From: Pseudomonadota bacterium
GTDB taxonomy: Bacteria > Bdellovibrionota > UBA1018
DNA: 64,000 nt
Reading direction: 5' to 3'
Assembly: GCA_027485695.1 (NCBI GenBank)
Contig: JAIXQO010000001.1
Coordinates: 779,330-843,329 of the forward strand
Part shown: positions 52,902 to 62,426 of the stretch, piece after piece
Position numbering within the stretch: position 1 is the first letter of the stretch
Layout: each line of letters begins with the position of its first letter
The notes under the pieces: model-generated
Seen by the model: only the letters and a program-made list of their open reading frames with translations
What the model was told of the DNA's origin: nothing
Database searches by the model: none
Program-made: the position numbers and the translations under genes

Positions 52902-54395
52902 TCACTCCAGCATCACGCGTTTGATCGCGCGATTCCAACGCTTGTAGTGAGTGGCTGCCTCGTCAGTCGATGAATGCGGCTTGAACTCGCGGTCAAGTTT
53001 CCAAGATTTGCGAATGTCCTCGGGCGACGACCAAATCCCGATTCCCAGTCCCGCCGCGAAAACCGCGCCCAGGCTCGTGGTTTCCAAGATTTTCGGGCGC
53101 TTGAGTGTCGTCTGCAGGAAATCCGCCTGAATTTGCATGAGAAGATTATTCGCCGCTGCGCCGCCATCCACGTGCAGTGCTTTGAGGGGGGCGCCGACGT
53201 CTTTTTCCATCGCCTTAAGCACGTCCGTCACCTGAAATGCGATTCCCTCTAACACGGCTCGCGCCATGTGCGATCGGTTCACGCCACGAGTGAGACCCGT
53301 GAACATGCCCGTTGCATCCGCGTCCCAGTGTGGTGCTCCGAGTCCGGTGAGAGCCGGAACAAAAACCACGCCGTTTGAATCCTTGACCTGCGAGGCGAGT
53401 GCCTCAATCTGTGAGGAGTCTTCGATGAATCCGATACCATCGCGGAGCCATTGAACGGCCGCTCCGGCGACGAACGTGCTGCCTTCGAGCATGTACTGAG
53501 TGCCATGCGCGCCGAGATTCCAGGCGACGCTCGTTAAGAGTCGATGTTGAGAGAACACCGGTTCGCTCCCAGTATTCATGAGCAGAAACGCGCCCGTTCC
53601 GTAAGTACATTTAGCGGTTCCCGCATCGATGCAAGCTTGTCCGAGGAGCGCGGACTGTTGATCGCCGAGTACTCCCATGATTGGGATTCCATCTGGCAAG
53701 AATGACAGGCCGCTCGTTTTTCCGAACTCTCCTGCCGAGGGTTTGATCTCGGGCAGGATGTCTCGTGAAATACCGAGCAACTTACAGAGGTCCGAGTCCC
53801 AGGTCCCGCGTCGCAGGTTCATGGCAAGCGTGCGAGAGGCGTTACTCTGATCAGTGGCAAAAGATTTTCCGCCGGTGAGTTTCGCGATCAGGAACGTATC
53901 AATCGTACCCACATGCAGGTTGTGGTTTTGATGAGCTTGCTTGACGTCGTCCCAGTTTTCGATCGCCCATTTGATCTTAGTGCCGGAAAAATAGGGGTCG
54001 AGTAAGAGACCGGTCTCCGATTGAATGAGGGGCTCAAGTTTCTGTGTCTTGAGCTGATCGCAGATGGCCGCCGTACGTCGGTCTTGCCAGACGATCGCTC
54101 GACCGAGTTGTTTCAGGGTGTTTTTTTCCCAAAAACCCACGGTTTCGCGCTGATTGGTGATGCCGATTGCGACGAGGTTCTTGACCGGGTGCTGCTGAAA
54201 AATCGATTCGATCGCGGTAGAGACGGCCTTCCAGATTTCATCCAGATCGTGCTCAACCCAACCGGGCTTAGGAAAATGCTGCTCAAAATCGATGCTCTTC
54301 TCGGCGAGGAGGTTCAGTTCCTCGTCCATGAGAAATGCGGTTGCGCCTGTCGTACCTTCGTCGATTGCGAGAATGGTTTTTTTGCCGGCCATCAA
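52902..54395 (-). CDS. glpK: Glycerol kinase
   Basis: The 497-aa enzyme phosphorylates glycerol to glycerol-3-phosphate in the cytosol. It has the FGGY-family layout with LAIDEGTTGATAFLMD at the N-terminus, ITNQRETVGFWE, YGTGAFLLMNTG in the second ATPase half and DGGAAANNLLMQIQADFL, the typical DGG-N-QxQADxL motif. Length is normal. No glpF or glpD is adjacent. The next gene downstream on the other strand is the DUF3592 pair. The formimidoylglutamase-like gene lies 17 bases upstream on the same strand. Confidence 0.96.
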   Translation of the reverse strand: MMAGKKTILAIDEGTTGATAFLMDEELNLLAEKSIDFEQHFPKPGWVEHDLDEIWKAVSTAIESIFQQHPVKNLVAIGITNQRETVGFWEKNTLKQLGRAIVWQDRRTAAICDQLKTQKLEPLIQSETGLLLDPYFSGTKIKWAIENWDDVKQAHQNHNLHVGTIDTFLIAKLTGGKSFATDQSNASRTLAMNLRRGTWDSDLCKLLGISRDILPEIKPSAGEFGKTSGLSFLPDGIPIMGVLGDQQSALLGQACIDAGTAKCTYGTGAFLLMNTGSEPVFSQHRLLTSVAWNLGAHGTQYMLEGSTFVAGAAVQWLRDGIGFIEDSSQIEALASQVKDSNGVVFVPALTGLGAPHWDADATGMFTGLTRGVNRSHMARAVLEGIAFQVTDVLKAMEKDVGAPLKALHVDGGAAANNLLMQIQADFLQTTLKRPKILETTSLGAVFAAGLGIGIWSSPEDIRKSWKLDREFKPHSSTDEAATHYKRWNRAIKRVMLE

Positions 54396-54412
54396 ATTCA
54401 GGCTCCTTCGTT

Positions 54413-55264
54413 TCAGGTCGATTGATTCTTGGTTTCGAGGAAATGAAACGCGCTGGTCGCGGCTAAGCGAGCCGTGCGGTCCTCGATGTCATAGATTGGA
54501 TTGAGTTCAAAAATCCCAAGCGCCGTCACTTTGGGCTCATGTCCGGCGATTTCACACATCTGGATCAGTTCGTCGGACGTGAATCCTTCGGCTTGTGGCG
54601 CAGAGACACCAGGAGCGTACGCCTGGGCGACGCAGTCGAGATCGAGGCTCAAGACGATTTCGTCGCAACGGCCGGCCAGATCATTCAGTTCTTTTCGGAA
54701 ACGCGCGACTCGGTCCTCGTCTCGTACTTGGTCAAAAGGGATCGTGCGCACGCCTTTGGAGTCGGCGTACTCCCAAAGGGGGGCCGCATTGCAGTGGCTT
54801 TGGATGCCGAACTCGGTAAATAGTGCCGGATCGAGCACGCCTTCTTCGATCGCGATGTAAAAAGGAGAGCCGCTCGTGATCTCAGGAGCAGGTTTGCGTA
54901 GATCAAAATGGGCATCGAGGTTCAAGCAACCGATCTTTTTGCCGGGAGCTGCCTGGGTCACGCCCTTGAGAACCGAGTACCCAAAATCATGTCCACCGCC
55001 GACGACGACGGTGGGTCGAGTCTTCAGGTATGCTTGTGTAACCAGGCTGGCAGCGCGATCCAGGTGATCTCGGATCTTGCCGTTTTTTTCGGTGAGGGTC
55101 GTTTGGTGGGCCAGAGTTTCTAGGACGTCAAATTTTCCACGGAATTTGCGTAAGAATCGATCAAAAGCTTCGGGGCCGAAGCGCGCTCCTGTCTTGCCCC
55201 CGACATGGAAAACGCCAAGGTCATCAGGAAGATAGACCAAGCTCCATTTGATTCGACTCACCAT
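54413..55264 (-). CDS. Arginase-family enzyme, formimidoylglutamase-like
   Basis: The ATG at 55264 has an AAGGGA site and gives 283 residues. The metal-binding motifs of the ureohydrolase fold are present: GGGHDFGYS, NLDAHFDLR and SLDLDCVAQAYAPGVSAPQ. The last motif, with APGVSAP, resembles HutG more than arginase or agmatinase. HutG hydrolyses N-formimidoyl-glutamate in histidine breakdown. No other hut genes are nearby, so the substrate assignment is tentative. It is divergent from the GYF gene with a 23-base gap. Confidence 0.82.
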   Translation of the reverse strand: MVSRIKWSLVYLPDDLGVFHVGGKTGARFGPEAFDRFLRKFRGKFDVLETLAHQTTLTEKNGKIRDHLDRAASLVTQAYLKTRPTVVVGGGHDFGYSVLKGVTQAAPGKKIGCLNLDAHFDLRKPAPEITSGSPFYIAIEEGVLDPALFTEFGIQSHCNAAPLWEYADSKGVRTIPFDQVRDEDRVARFRKELNDLAGRCDEIVLSLDLDCVAQAYAPGVSAPQAEGFTSDELIQMCEIAGHEPKVTALGIFELNPIYDIEDRTARLAATSAFHFLETKNQST

Positions 55265-55287
55265 TTCCCTTAGACTGACATAAAGAG

Positions 55288-56967
55288 ATGATGGAAACAA
55301 ATCTCCCCGACAAAAAGTGGTTTATCTACATCCAAGATCATCACGAGGGTCCTTTTACCGTGAAGGAGATCTTGGACGGCATTGCTACGGGTAATTATCC
55401 CGCCGATGGTTTCGTCTGGAACCAGAATATGACCGATTGGTTGCCGATCGGAGATGTGCCTGATTTCAAAGTCGCGCCACCTGCCGCCGCCACTCCCGCA
55501 CCGCGAGTGGTTGAGCCGCAACCTACTGTACCTACGCAAACAAATGAGCCTGCGTTTACCTTGAATACTGGCGGCCAGCGAGAAGAACCGTCGCAAGTCG
55601 TCGTTCAGATCAAGCCACTTCAGAAAAAAGGCAAACCCGAGCCGGTTCCTCTCAATATCGAGGATGCGCGTGAATATCGCGTTGTTCGACCGGAATACAT
55701 TTCCACTCAGCAGAGTGACGGATTGATCGCCGAACCCACGCAAGAGCTGGACTATTCATTCGGTACCCAAAAACGTAAACGCGAATGGATTTCGCTCAAT
55801 CAATTACGAGTGATTTTCTTGATTCTAGGACTCGGCGCTCTGGGTGCCGGTCTCTGGCATCATCCGACGACCCGGGATTCCATCCAAGGTGTTCTCTCCA
55901 AATTCTCGCCGTTTCCACAGTTGAGTGATGTCGACGTCGGTGATTATGAGCGCTTGAAATCCGCGACCCGAGTTCCGCTATCACAGGGAGTTCAGATTGA
56001 ACTTGCGGTTTCTAAGGCTGATCCGCTGAGCCCGACCTTCTATGTCAGTGGCAACCTGCCCGAAGGTGCCGCGCTTGAACTCTACGCCATTGGCGTTTCG
56101 CACACACTTCTGAATACGCTCGAATTTTCGGGACGCCTCGAGGGCAAACTCGAGAGTCACCTGATGCGCGCAGGACCGCTTCGTTATGCCGATGGCAAAG
56201 TGATTCCGAGAGGCGAGTACCGAGTTTTCATCATGGAGGCTCCGGCCGGGCAACCGCCCGAAGTCGAGCAGTCGCTAGCGACTTTGACCAAGATTCCTCG
56301 CCAACTTCCCGAAGGACTCCCCAAAGATCGTCGTCTGGTCGTCGAGAAGTCTATTTTCTGGGGTGACCGAGATCAGACTTATCTGGCCCGACTTAAGGAT
56401 TTCCACGACAAGCTTGCGCAAAAAGCGACCGAGGAACTCTCGGAGCTTCGCGAGTTGGTCAAGTTGATCGACAGCCAGTACTCGAATACGAATTCGACGT
56501 TCGATCGATTAAAAGTTCAGACGCTCGGGCCGAGACAGGCGCAGGCTTGGGCGAGTTCGTCGTCCATCTGGAAACAGTTGGCCGTGCAGTTGAACAACGG
56601 ATTTCAGAAAATGAATCAGCCCGGCAACGAGCTCGACTGGATTCACCTCAACCTCTACCGAGATATTCAAGCGATCGCCAAAAAGATGAATGACCTTCAT
56701 CAGAATCAAGATCAGCCGTTCTCGGCCAAGGTTCCTTTTACCCAAGTGATGGCGGAAGACGTGTCGCTACGAGCTTCGATCGAGGAGTCGCTCCTCAAGT
56801 TCAAAGGCGCTCTTCTCCGCTTGGAGCAATCTCCGCTCGATGCAAACGGAATCCCGAACCGAACGGTTCTCGACGCCGCCGCACCCGCGGTTTCGCCACC
56901 ACCACCGCCTCCACCCTCTGAGCCACCGATGCAGCAACCGACGGAGACCGACAGCAATGGCGCTTGA
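55288..56967 (+). CDS. GYF_2-domain membrane protein
   Basis: The 559-aa protein starts with a GYF_2 domain (residues about 5-60: WFIYIQDHHEGPFTVKEI and WLPIGDVPDF), followed by a Pro-rich linker, a single membrane helix (about 170-190, VIFLILGLGALGAGLW), and a large domain with helical parts (about 360-530). A Pro-rich C-terminus with a run of prolines (PPPPPPP) ends the protein. GYF_2 domains in bacteria bind proline-rich peptides. It overlaps the PilZ gene that follows by 11 bases. Confidence 0.8.
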   Translation: MMETNLPDKKWFIYIQDHHEGPFTVKEILDGIATGNYPADGFVWNQNMTDWLPIGDVPDFKVAPPAAATPAPRVVEPQPTVPTQTNEPAFTLNTGGQREEPSQVVVQIKPLQKKGKPEPVPLNIEDAREYRVVRPEYISTQQSDGLIAEPTQELDYSFGTQKRKREWISLNQLRVIFLILGLGALGAGLWHHPTTRDSIQGVLSKFSPFPQLSDVDVGDYERLKSATRVPLSQGVQIELAVSKADPLSPTFYVSGNLPEGAALELYAIGVSHTLLNTLEFSGRLEGKLESHLMRAGPLRYADGKVIPRGEYRVFIMEAPAGQPPEVEQSLATLTKIPRQLPEGLPKDRRLVVEKSIFWGDRDQTYLARLKDFHDKLAQKATEELSELRELVKLIDSQYSNTNSTFDRLKVQTLGPRQAQAWASSSSIWKQLAVQLNNGFQKMNQPGNELDWIHLNLYRDIQAIAKKMNDLHQNQDQPFSAKVPFTQVMAEDVSLRASIEESLLKFKGALLRLEQSPLDANGIPNRTVLDAAAPAVSPPPPPPPSEPPMQQPTETDSNGA

Positions 56968-57337
56968 ACGCAGAAAAGCGAAACGTAGACCCATCCTCGA
57001 AGCATTCGCTTTTTTCGTCGTAGTCCCTAAAAAAGGACTGATGAAACTCAAGGTCGTCGACGTCAGCGAGAGCGGCGTTGGATTCGACTATGACGTGGGT
57101 GGGGAGTCGTTCTCCGCATTCCCGGTAGAAAAAGCCGAGATGCTGGAGCTCAATTTCTATTTGAACCAGGCGCTCTCGATCCCGCTTCGGGTGCGAGTCA
57201 TGCGCATCGAAGATATCCACGGCGTACGCCGGGTAGGTGCGGAGTTCGTGGGAACGGGTCTTGCGCCCCATCGCGGGTTGCTTGCGATCCTCGACATGAT
57301 CGATCGCATCGTCGAAGTCGTACAGATCGAGGGTTAG
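56957..57337 (+). CDS. PilZ-domain protein 1
   Basis: The ATG at 56957 lies inside the end of the GYF gene. The 126-aa protein has both halves of the c-di-GMP binding signature: the basic ERRKAKRR near the N-terminus (RxxxR) and D35-x-S37-x-x-G40 in VVDVSESGVGF. It is a stand-alone PilZ protein, so it should sense c-di-GMP and act on a partner, perhaps the GYF protein it is coupled to. Confidence 0.85.
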   Translation: MALERRKAKRRPILEAFAFFVVVPKKGLMKLKVVDVSESGVGFDYDVGGESFSAFPVEKAEMLELNFYLNQALSIPLRVRVMRIEDIHGVRRVGAEFVGTGLAPHRGLLAILDMIDRIVEVVQIEG

Positions 57338-57440
57338 TCCGGCCTCTGACGGCGGTCGCTGTCAATAAAACATCGCCACATCATCTCCTCAGGTTCCTCT
57401 GTGTCTTTGCCGATACGGATCATGTTGAAGGAGATGACTC

Positions 57441-57917
57441 ATGGCCAAAGAAACAGATAACAGTAATAACGGTACTCGCGTGGTCGATTTCAGTGAATAC
57501 CGCGCGCAAAAGCTCGAAGAGAAACGTCGTAAAACGGAACGCGTCCTGATCAATCATTTTTTGGGCGTGTACGTGGTAACGGGCAACAATTCCCTCCATC
57601 AGATCGAGATGGTGGACCTCAGCGAAGAGGGCTGCTCATTTCAGATCCCGGTAGACGCCAAGGCGCCTTGGGATGAGGGGACCAAAGAAGTCTCGATCCG
57701 CCTCTATTTCTCGCAAGAAAGTTTTCTACCCGTCCACGTGACGATCCAGAACAAGCGCACGGTCTCCATTCAGGGGCAGCGATACGCACGGTTCGGTTGC
57801 AGCGTGGATACGCGGGTTTCTACCTATCCCGCCTACATGGCATTCGTGAAATTCCTGCAAGCCTACGCGACGGTCTCCGAGCGCGATACGGGCAACGTGA
57901 ATTTATTTTTTGTCTGA
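57441..57917 (+). CDS. PilZ-domain protein 2
   Basis: The 158-aa protein has a 25-residue N-terminal tail, R30-K-T-E-R34 (RxxxR) and MVDLSEEGCSF with D59, S61 and G64, the PilZ signature. An AAGGAG site lies about 10 bases before the ATG. The gene is 103 bases after PilZ protein 1 and is closed by a UUCG-loop hairpin. Both signature halves are intact, so c-di-GMP binding is expected. Confidence 0.83.
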   Translation: MAKETDNSNNGTRVVDFSEYRAQKLEEKRRKTERVLINHFLGVYVVTGNNSLHQIEMVDLSEEGCSFQIPVDAKAPWDEGTKEVSIRLYFSQESFLPVHVTIQNKRTVSIQGQRYARFGCSVDTRVSTYPAYMAFVKFLQAYATVSERDTGNVNLFFV

Positions 57918-57960
57918 TTGTTTTTGTTTCGGCCATCCGTGAACTCAACTTGCAGAGGGT

Positions 57961-57989
57961 CTGGACTGATTCGTCAGTTCAGGCCTTTT
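57961..57989 (+). terminator. Terminator with UUCG loop after PilZ protein 2
   Basis: CTGGACTGA (57961-57969) and TCAGTTCAG (57974-57982) form a 9-bp stem with one G-T pair around a TTCG tetraloop, followed by GCC and TTTT. It lies 43 bases after the stop codon at 57917. Confidence 0.75.
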
Positions 57990-58012
57990 GCTCGTTTAGA
58001 GCCAGAAACGGC

Positions 58013-58279
58013 TTAATCGCCGACCTGGATGGCGACGTTTTCTTCGGCCGGCTTAGGGTGCGCGTTTGAGTTGTAGTCTTTTTCGTAAGCGTGCGTATCG
58101 GCTTCGACTTCGTCGAGGAATTGATAGAGAGCAGAGTTCTCACCGACCGGTGCGCTCGTCGCGGGCCCGTCAATGGCGGGGGCGCGGTCCATCACGCGAA
58201 ACGGATTTTCGGTAGGAGCGGCGGCGATTGCAGAATTGAAAAGAAAAAGAAGCCAAACCATCTGATATCCCCAACTCAT
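58013..58279 (-). CDS. Small exported protein
   Basis: The 88-aa product has a short signal peptide (MVWLLFLFNSAIAAA from the second Met) and an acidic, Pro-rich mature part without cysteines. No family was recognised. It could also start at the internal Met (58261). Confidence 0.55.
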   Translation of the reverse strand: MSWGYQMVWLLFLFNSAIAAAPTENPFRVMDRAPAIDGPATSAPVGENSALYQFLDEVEADTHAYEKDYNSNAHPKPAEENVAIQVGD

Positions 58280-58329
58280 TCCAGAATATCACTTCGCATG
58301 CGCGTCACGACTGCCGCGCAAAAAAAAAT

Positions 58330-58554
58330 CTATTTCTTGTTCTTATTCTGATTGAGCCAGTCTGACAAGATCTTGGCAGCTTTGTCGGGAGAGGTGGCGA
58401 CCTGGGCTTGGATTTTTTTCGTCAGCGCTTCGATCCGCGCTTTAACGACAGCCGCCTCCTGAGAAGAGAGTGTCTTCCCAGAAGGCGTCTTCGGTGTGGT
58501 TGGTTGGGAACTCTGAGTTCCCGGGATAACTTTACGCGACGTCGATTTCGCCAT
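58330..58554 (-). CDS. Small basic helical protein
   Basis: The 74-aa protein has a disordered Ser/Thr/Pro-rich half (residues 1-33) and a helical half (EAAVVKARIEALTKKIQAQVA) ending in KNKK. It overlaps the upstream gene by 23 bases, which suggests translational coupling. No family was recognised. Confidence 0.6.
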   Translation of the reverse strand: MAKSTSRKVIPGTQSSQPTTPKTPSGKTLSSQEAAVVKARIEALTKKIQAQVATSPDKAAKILSDWLNQNKNKK

Positions 58555-58759
58555 AACTTTGGCTCTCTGGGAGCTCGATATATTTTTCGAGGCCTTTTTC
58601 GCGGGCCTCTAAGACTTCTTGCTCGGTGAGGCTGCCCAAGAACACTTCGTTATTCACGATGGAAAACGCGTACCAACGATTGGCGATTTTTTGATAGAGC
58701 ACTTCGACTTCGGAAGTGTTGTTGGCGTTCGCTTGATTGGTGTTGGTTTTCGTGTTCAT
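58532..58759 (-). CDS. Small protein of unknown function
   Basis: The ATG at 58759 has a strong AGGAGG site about 8 bases upstream and gives 75 residues. The core VEVLYQKIANRWYAFSIVNNEVFLGSLTEQEV looks like a small folded domain. The longer frame to 58861 was rejected for lack of a ribosome binding site. It is the first of two coupled genes. Confidence 0.7.
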   Translation of the reverse strand: MNTKTNTNQANANNTSEVEVLYQKIANRWYAFSIVNNEVFLGSLTEQEVLEAREKGLEKYIELPESQSYGEIDVA

Positions 58760-58882
58760 GGTTGGGCCTCCTGGCGTTTTGGTTAGAATGTTTCGGCTGT
58801 CCTTGCCTACAAATGGCTTATCGGCGGCGGGTAGGTCGACTCGACGGGAAAATTTTTCCATTCGTCTTTTTTTTAAAAAAAT

Positions 58883-61183
58883 CTACAAAAGGGCGTCTAC
58901 GAGCGTGACGTACGATTCTTTGACGACGGTTTCGGGGCAGGCGGATGCCTTTTTGAATCGGACGCGCTCGAAGGTTTTCTTGATGGAGTCGGAAAACTCC
59001 CCAATGCTGTTCCAGGTGCGACCGGCGACTTTGAGGACGGGATTCTTGAGGGTCTGAAGCGTGGTGGCGGCCGTCAGGTAGGTTCCAATGTTGAACAAGT
59101 TCCCTTGGGTCAGATTGAAAAAACGGCTCTCGAAAATGATTTTTCTGAACTCCGGCGTGACACCTAAGATGTCGGCAGTCGCCATCATGGACGTCGCGAA
59201 AAACACCCAGATAGAGACCTTGTCGCGGGCAATGGACCCAGCGCGCGCATGAATGCGGTGGTAAGCGAAATTCGCGATTTGCTCGCGGGCGTTGACGAGA
59301 TTTGCAGCCACGGACTCATCCAGGGGGGCTGCCATCATCATGCGACGGAAATCTTGGGAGGAGACCGGCAGGAGATTCACCTCGTTCTTAGTCGCGATGT
59401 TTTGAGATTTCTTAAGTTCGACCTCCTCGATCGCTCTCGCTAACTCTTCGTTCGACAACTCGTCCACGGCTCCGCGGTAACGGTGATAGAGCGCGGGAGA
59501 ATCGACGGCTTCGATGTTGATTTCGAGTTTCGCGAATTTCCGCTCATACTCGGAAATGATCGTTTTTCTCATGCGCTCCAGGTCGGCAAGCATGGTGCGG
59601 AATAGACGGCGATCGTCGAGACCCAGATTCACGATTTGCTGTTTTTTGTTCAGCCAAGTGAGTTTTTGATTCAGGTCCGAGAGTTTGTTTTTCAAGACCT
59701 CGACCTCAGGGGAGGTTTGGTCACTGAATGAGGCGATCAGCGCCTCTAATATCGGTACAAATCGCTCGTAGAGGTAGATCGGCGTCGGATAGATCTCGTC
59801 GACCGAGTAGCCGATGCGGCGCAATCGGGAGTAGTGGTTCTCGATCGATTCATTTCGAATTTTATCGAGCGTTTTGACGTGATTCTCGTAGGCAATTAGT
59901 TCCTTGCTTCGCCCGAAAACGGCGCGCGGCAATTTCCAGCGCAGCCAACCCCATTCTAGGTGGCTGGTCGGACTCTCGTGGCGGGAGGCTAACCAATCGA
60001 GGCTTTTTTGATAAGTATTGAGGGTTTCTTGGGAGACGGCGAGCGGGTGTTTCTCGTGGAGTTCTTCAAGCAAGTTCTTGAATCGCTTGTACCGAAACAG
60101 GTCGCCGTTAGCGAACTCATTGAGATCTCGGCCAGCCTGACTCAGTCCCTCAAGCGAGGTGCCATAGATCGAAGAGACCAGGGTCATAAATCCGCCGTAG
60201 GCGAACAGTTTCTTAACCCCTTTCACGCTCACGGCATCGAAAGGAATGAGGTTCCAGGTATCGAGACCGATGCGACGGAGATCTCCGGCGAGATTCGCTG
60301 ACTTCCAGTCAATGGGAGCCACGCTCCAGTGCTGAAGATCGTTCGTCCAGTTCATGAGGACGTCCCAGTTGAGGAGTACCGTGGCGTTCGGGACGTTCGT
60401 CATGACGAGCATGGTGATGGACGTCAGAATGGTTTCGTAGGTGAAGTTTTTTAGGAGGCGGCTCGGAGAGAGCGTGTGTTGCCGATTGATGGCGGAGCGC
60501 GGGAGGTAGAGGCTTTTGAAGTTCAGAAATTTACCGATGGCCTCGCCGTAATACGACGACGTCGTCCGATAGAGCGCTTGCCACATCATCATGATTCCCG
60601 CGTGCATGTACGCGGCATTCGGCAAATTCGCCCAGTTGAGCATGTTCGTATCAAACAGCAGGAGCACGCCTACCGTAGAGACCGTCGTACCGAAAATCGT
60701 TCGAATCGTGATGAGTTTTCGTACGCGTTTAGCGGGAGGAACGTTGACCTCGCGCATCTGCTGAAAAAAACTCTTGGCCTGATTTCTGTCGGTTCCGCTG
60801 ACTTTGCGGAAGATGTACTCGATCGGGTTTTTGGAGTCCGGTAGCGGCTCGTCGCTACTGATCTTGCGGCCGCGGTCGAGATCGTCGGGATCATAAACGA
60901 CGAGCTGATCGATTTGGAATTTGGGATGTTTGCGAAACTCATCGACGACGGATTGAGCTTGGTCGCGCGTGTACTCCTGGACGAATACCTGGATCTCACC
61001 GGACTGGATTTTTCCGTCCGCTCCGACATAGGGCGCACCGAGGACATAGAGTTGTCCGGGGATCGTGTCGGCCTGGAATGATTCAGTCGATTCCGCAAAC
61101 GCAGGACGAACGGCTGAGGCGCCCAGAGAGAGGGCGACTAGCCAGACGATTTGCGGGAGTCGTCTGAGGCGTGCGAACCACAT
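58883..61183 (-). CDS. Exported multi-domain membrane protein of unknown function
   Basis: The 766-aa protein has a signal peptide (LVALSLGASAVRPAFA), an N-terminal soluble domain (about 30-140, with VQEYTRDQAQSVVDEFRKHP), several membrane segments (about 155-180, 190-215, 245-275, 310-330) and a long helical middle and C-terminal part with coiled-coil character (about 430-620), plus two more hydrophobic segments near the C-terminus (about 660-720). No family was recognised. It stands alone. Confidence 0.65.
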   Translation of the reverse strand: MWFARLRRLPQIVWLVALSLGASAVRPAFAESTESFQADTIPGQLYVLGAPYVGADGKIQSGEIQVFVQEYTRDQAQSVVDEFRKHPKFQIDQLVVYDPDDLDRGRKISSDEPLPDSKNPIEYIFRKVSGTDRNQAKSFFQQMREVNVPPAKRVRKLITIRTIFGTTVSTVGVLLLFDTNMLNWANLPNAAYMHAGIMMMWQALYRTTSSYYGEAIGKFLNFKSLYLPRSAINRQHTLSPSRLLKNFTYETILTSITMLVMTNVPNATVLLNWDVLMNWTNDLQHWSVAPIDWKSANLAGDLRRIGLDTWNLIPFDAVSVKGVKKLFAYGGFMTLVSSIYGTSLEGLSQAGRDLNEFANGDLFRYKRFKNLLEELHEKHPLAVSQETLNTYQKSLDWLASRHESPTSHLEWGWLRWKLPRAVFGRSKELIAYENHVKTLDKIRNESIENHYSRLRRIGYSVDEIYPTPIYLYERFVPILEALIASFSDQTSPEVEVLKNKLSDLNQKLTWLNKKQQIVNLGLDDRRLFRTMLADLERMRKTIISEYERKFAKLEINIEAVDSPALYHRYRGAVDELSNEELARAIEEVELKKSQNIATKNEVNLLPVSSQDFRRMMMAAPLDESVAANLVNAREQIANFAYHRIHARAGSIARDKVSIWVFFATSMMATADILGVTPEFRKIIFESRFFNLTQGNLFNIGTYLTAATTLQTLKNPVLKVAGRTWNSIGEFSDSIKKTFERVRFKKASACPETVVKESYVTLVDALL

Positions 61184-61230
61184 GAAAACCTATCGTCAGG
61201 GCAGCGCAACAAGTTCAGGGAAATCTGAAT

Positions 61231-61268
61231 AAGAAAGGGCACTTCCGTCCCGAAAGACTGAAGTGCCC
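61231..61268 (-). terminator. Terminator downstream of the gene at 61310
   Basis: GGGCACTTC (61237-61245) and GAAGTGCCC (61260-61268) form a 9-bp stem. On the - strand the stem is followed by TTTCTTATT. It ends the exported-protein gene that stops at 61310. Confidence 0.8.
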
Positions 61269-61309
61269 TGATTGATTGAAGTCATAAGACCCGAAGGTCT
61301 CGTCAAAAA

Positions 61310-61774
61310 CTAATAGCGACCTTGCGTGGACACGGCTCCGGTCGATCCCGTGCTCGGGGATTTCGAAGGGGTCGGCCAATATTGGTTGCCGGAGGTGTCG
61401 AATGTGACCTGACTAGCGGCCGCACCAATGTATGAAATCGTCACGCTAGTGACGCTAACTCCGCGAGAAACGAATGCACTGGCCACACTAGGCTTGGTTT
61501 TGAGAAATGATTTCATTGCGACAATCTTTGCGATTTCGATGCATTCGCGTTCGGATGTTGCTTTGATCAGACGAACATTGAATTTTTTAGAGCTGGATTC
61601 GGACGGAATGTTTGCGGCGGACACACTCGTGGACATTCGCAGTCCTTGAGGGGCGTAGGAAATTTGGGCGGTTGCACCGTAGAGTCGGCAGTCGATATCA
61701 CCGGCTGCGAATACGGACGAGGAAATCATGCTGAGAGCGAGGATCGTGAACGAGCGAGCCAAGAAGCGGGTCAT
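61310..61774 (-). CDS. Exported protein of unknown function
   Basis: The ATG at 61774 follows AAAGGAA and gives 154 residues with a signal peptide (MTRFLARSFTILALSMISSSVFA). The mature part starts AGDIDCRLYGATAQISYAPQG and has two cysteines. The last 25 residues are Ser/Thr/Gly-rich. No family was recognised. It is followed by a strong terminator. Confidence 0.65.
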   Translation of the reverse strand: MTRFLARSFTILALSMISSSVFAAGDIDCRLYGATAQISYAPQGLRMSTSVSAANIPSESSSKKFNVRLIKATSERECIEIAKIVAMKSFLKTKPSVASAFVSRGVSVTSVTISYIGAAASQVTFDTSGNQYWPTPSKSPSTGSTGAVSTQGRY

Positions 61775-61937
61775 GAGCAGTTCCTTTCGAAAAACAGGAA
61801 TGAACTTTTGATGGTGCCTCGCAATATACACTGAGATTAAAAAATAAAAAGGCTGATCTTTACGAAATGTTCGCAAATTCGGCCTAAATGGGCTTCGTTT
61901 TATATGAAAATTTTGACTAAGGTTTAGACAGTTTTAC

Positions 61938-62396
61938 TTACTGAGCGACGAACGTGCCGCGAACCGCACTGTTGTAAGCGTCCTGAAAACTGTAATTTCC
62001 GGCGTCACTGATCAGGAACGCGAACGTTCCGGTCGACGCTTTCTCCTCCGGATTGTAGACCGAGCTCGATGGGAATGTGGGGGTTCCGGTCGAGACGATC
62101 TGATGGCGTTGACGAGCGGCGCGGTATTGGATGAAGACGGTCGTGCCCTTGTTGAACGTGCAGGTCATCGTCGCGGGTGGGTTTACGAATTGGGTCGCGG
62201 TGCCATTCGATTCACTGCAGCCGCAAAGGATCTGCGAGAAGCCATCGAACACTGCGATCTGCGCCTGATTGGCCGCGCACTCGGTCGTGGTTTCGGTGAC
62301 AGGTTGGGTATCCAATCCATCGCAACGCGCACCCGCGAGTAAAAACAAGGTCAATGCACCCCAAGGCGCGATCCAACTACGTTTTAGGCCGAACAT
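61938..62396 (-). CDS. Exported protein of unknown function, possible lipoprotein
   Basis: The ATG at 62396 gives 152 residues. The N-terminal hydrophobic stretch ends in LLAGARCDG, but Arg before the Cys is atypical for a lipobox, so acylation is doubtful. The mature part has four more cysteines (ECAANQ, ILCGCSE, MTCTF). It is divergent from the HD-domain gene, with only 30 bases between the start codons. Confidence 0.6.
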   Translation of the reverse strand: MFGLKRSWIAPWGALTLFLLAGARCDGLDTQPVTETTTECAANQAQIAVFDGFSQILCGCSESNGTATQFVNPPATMTCTFNKGTTVFIQYRAARQRHQIVSTGTPTFPSSSVYNPEEKASTGTFAFLISDAGNYSFQDAYNSAVRGTFVAQ

Positions 62397-62426
62397 GAGG
62401 TAACTATAGGTGAACGGAGCGAAATT

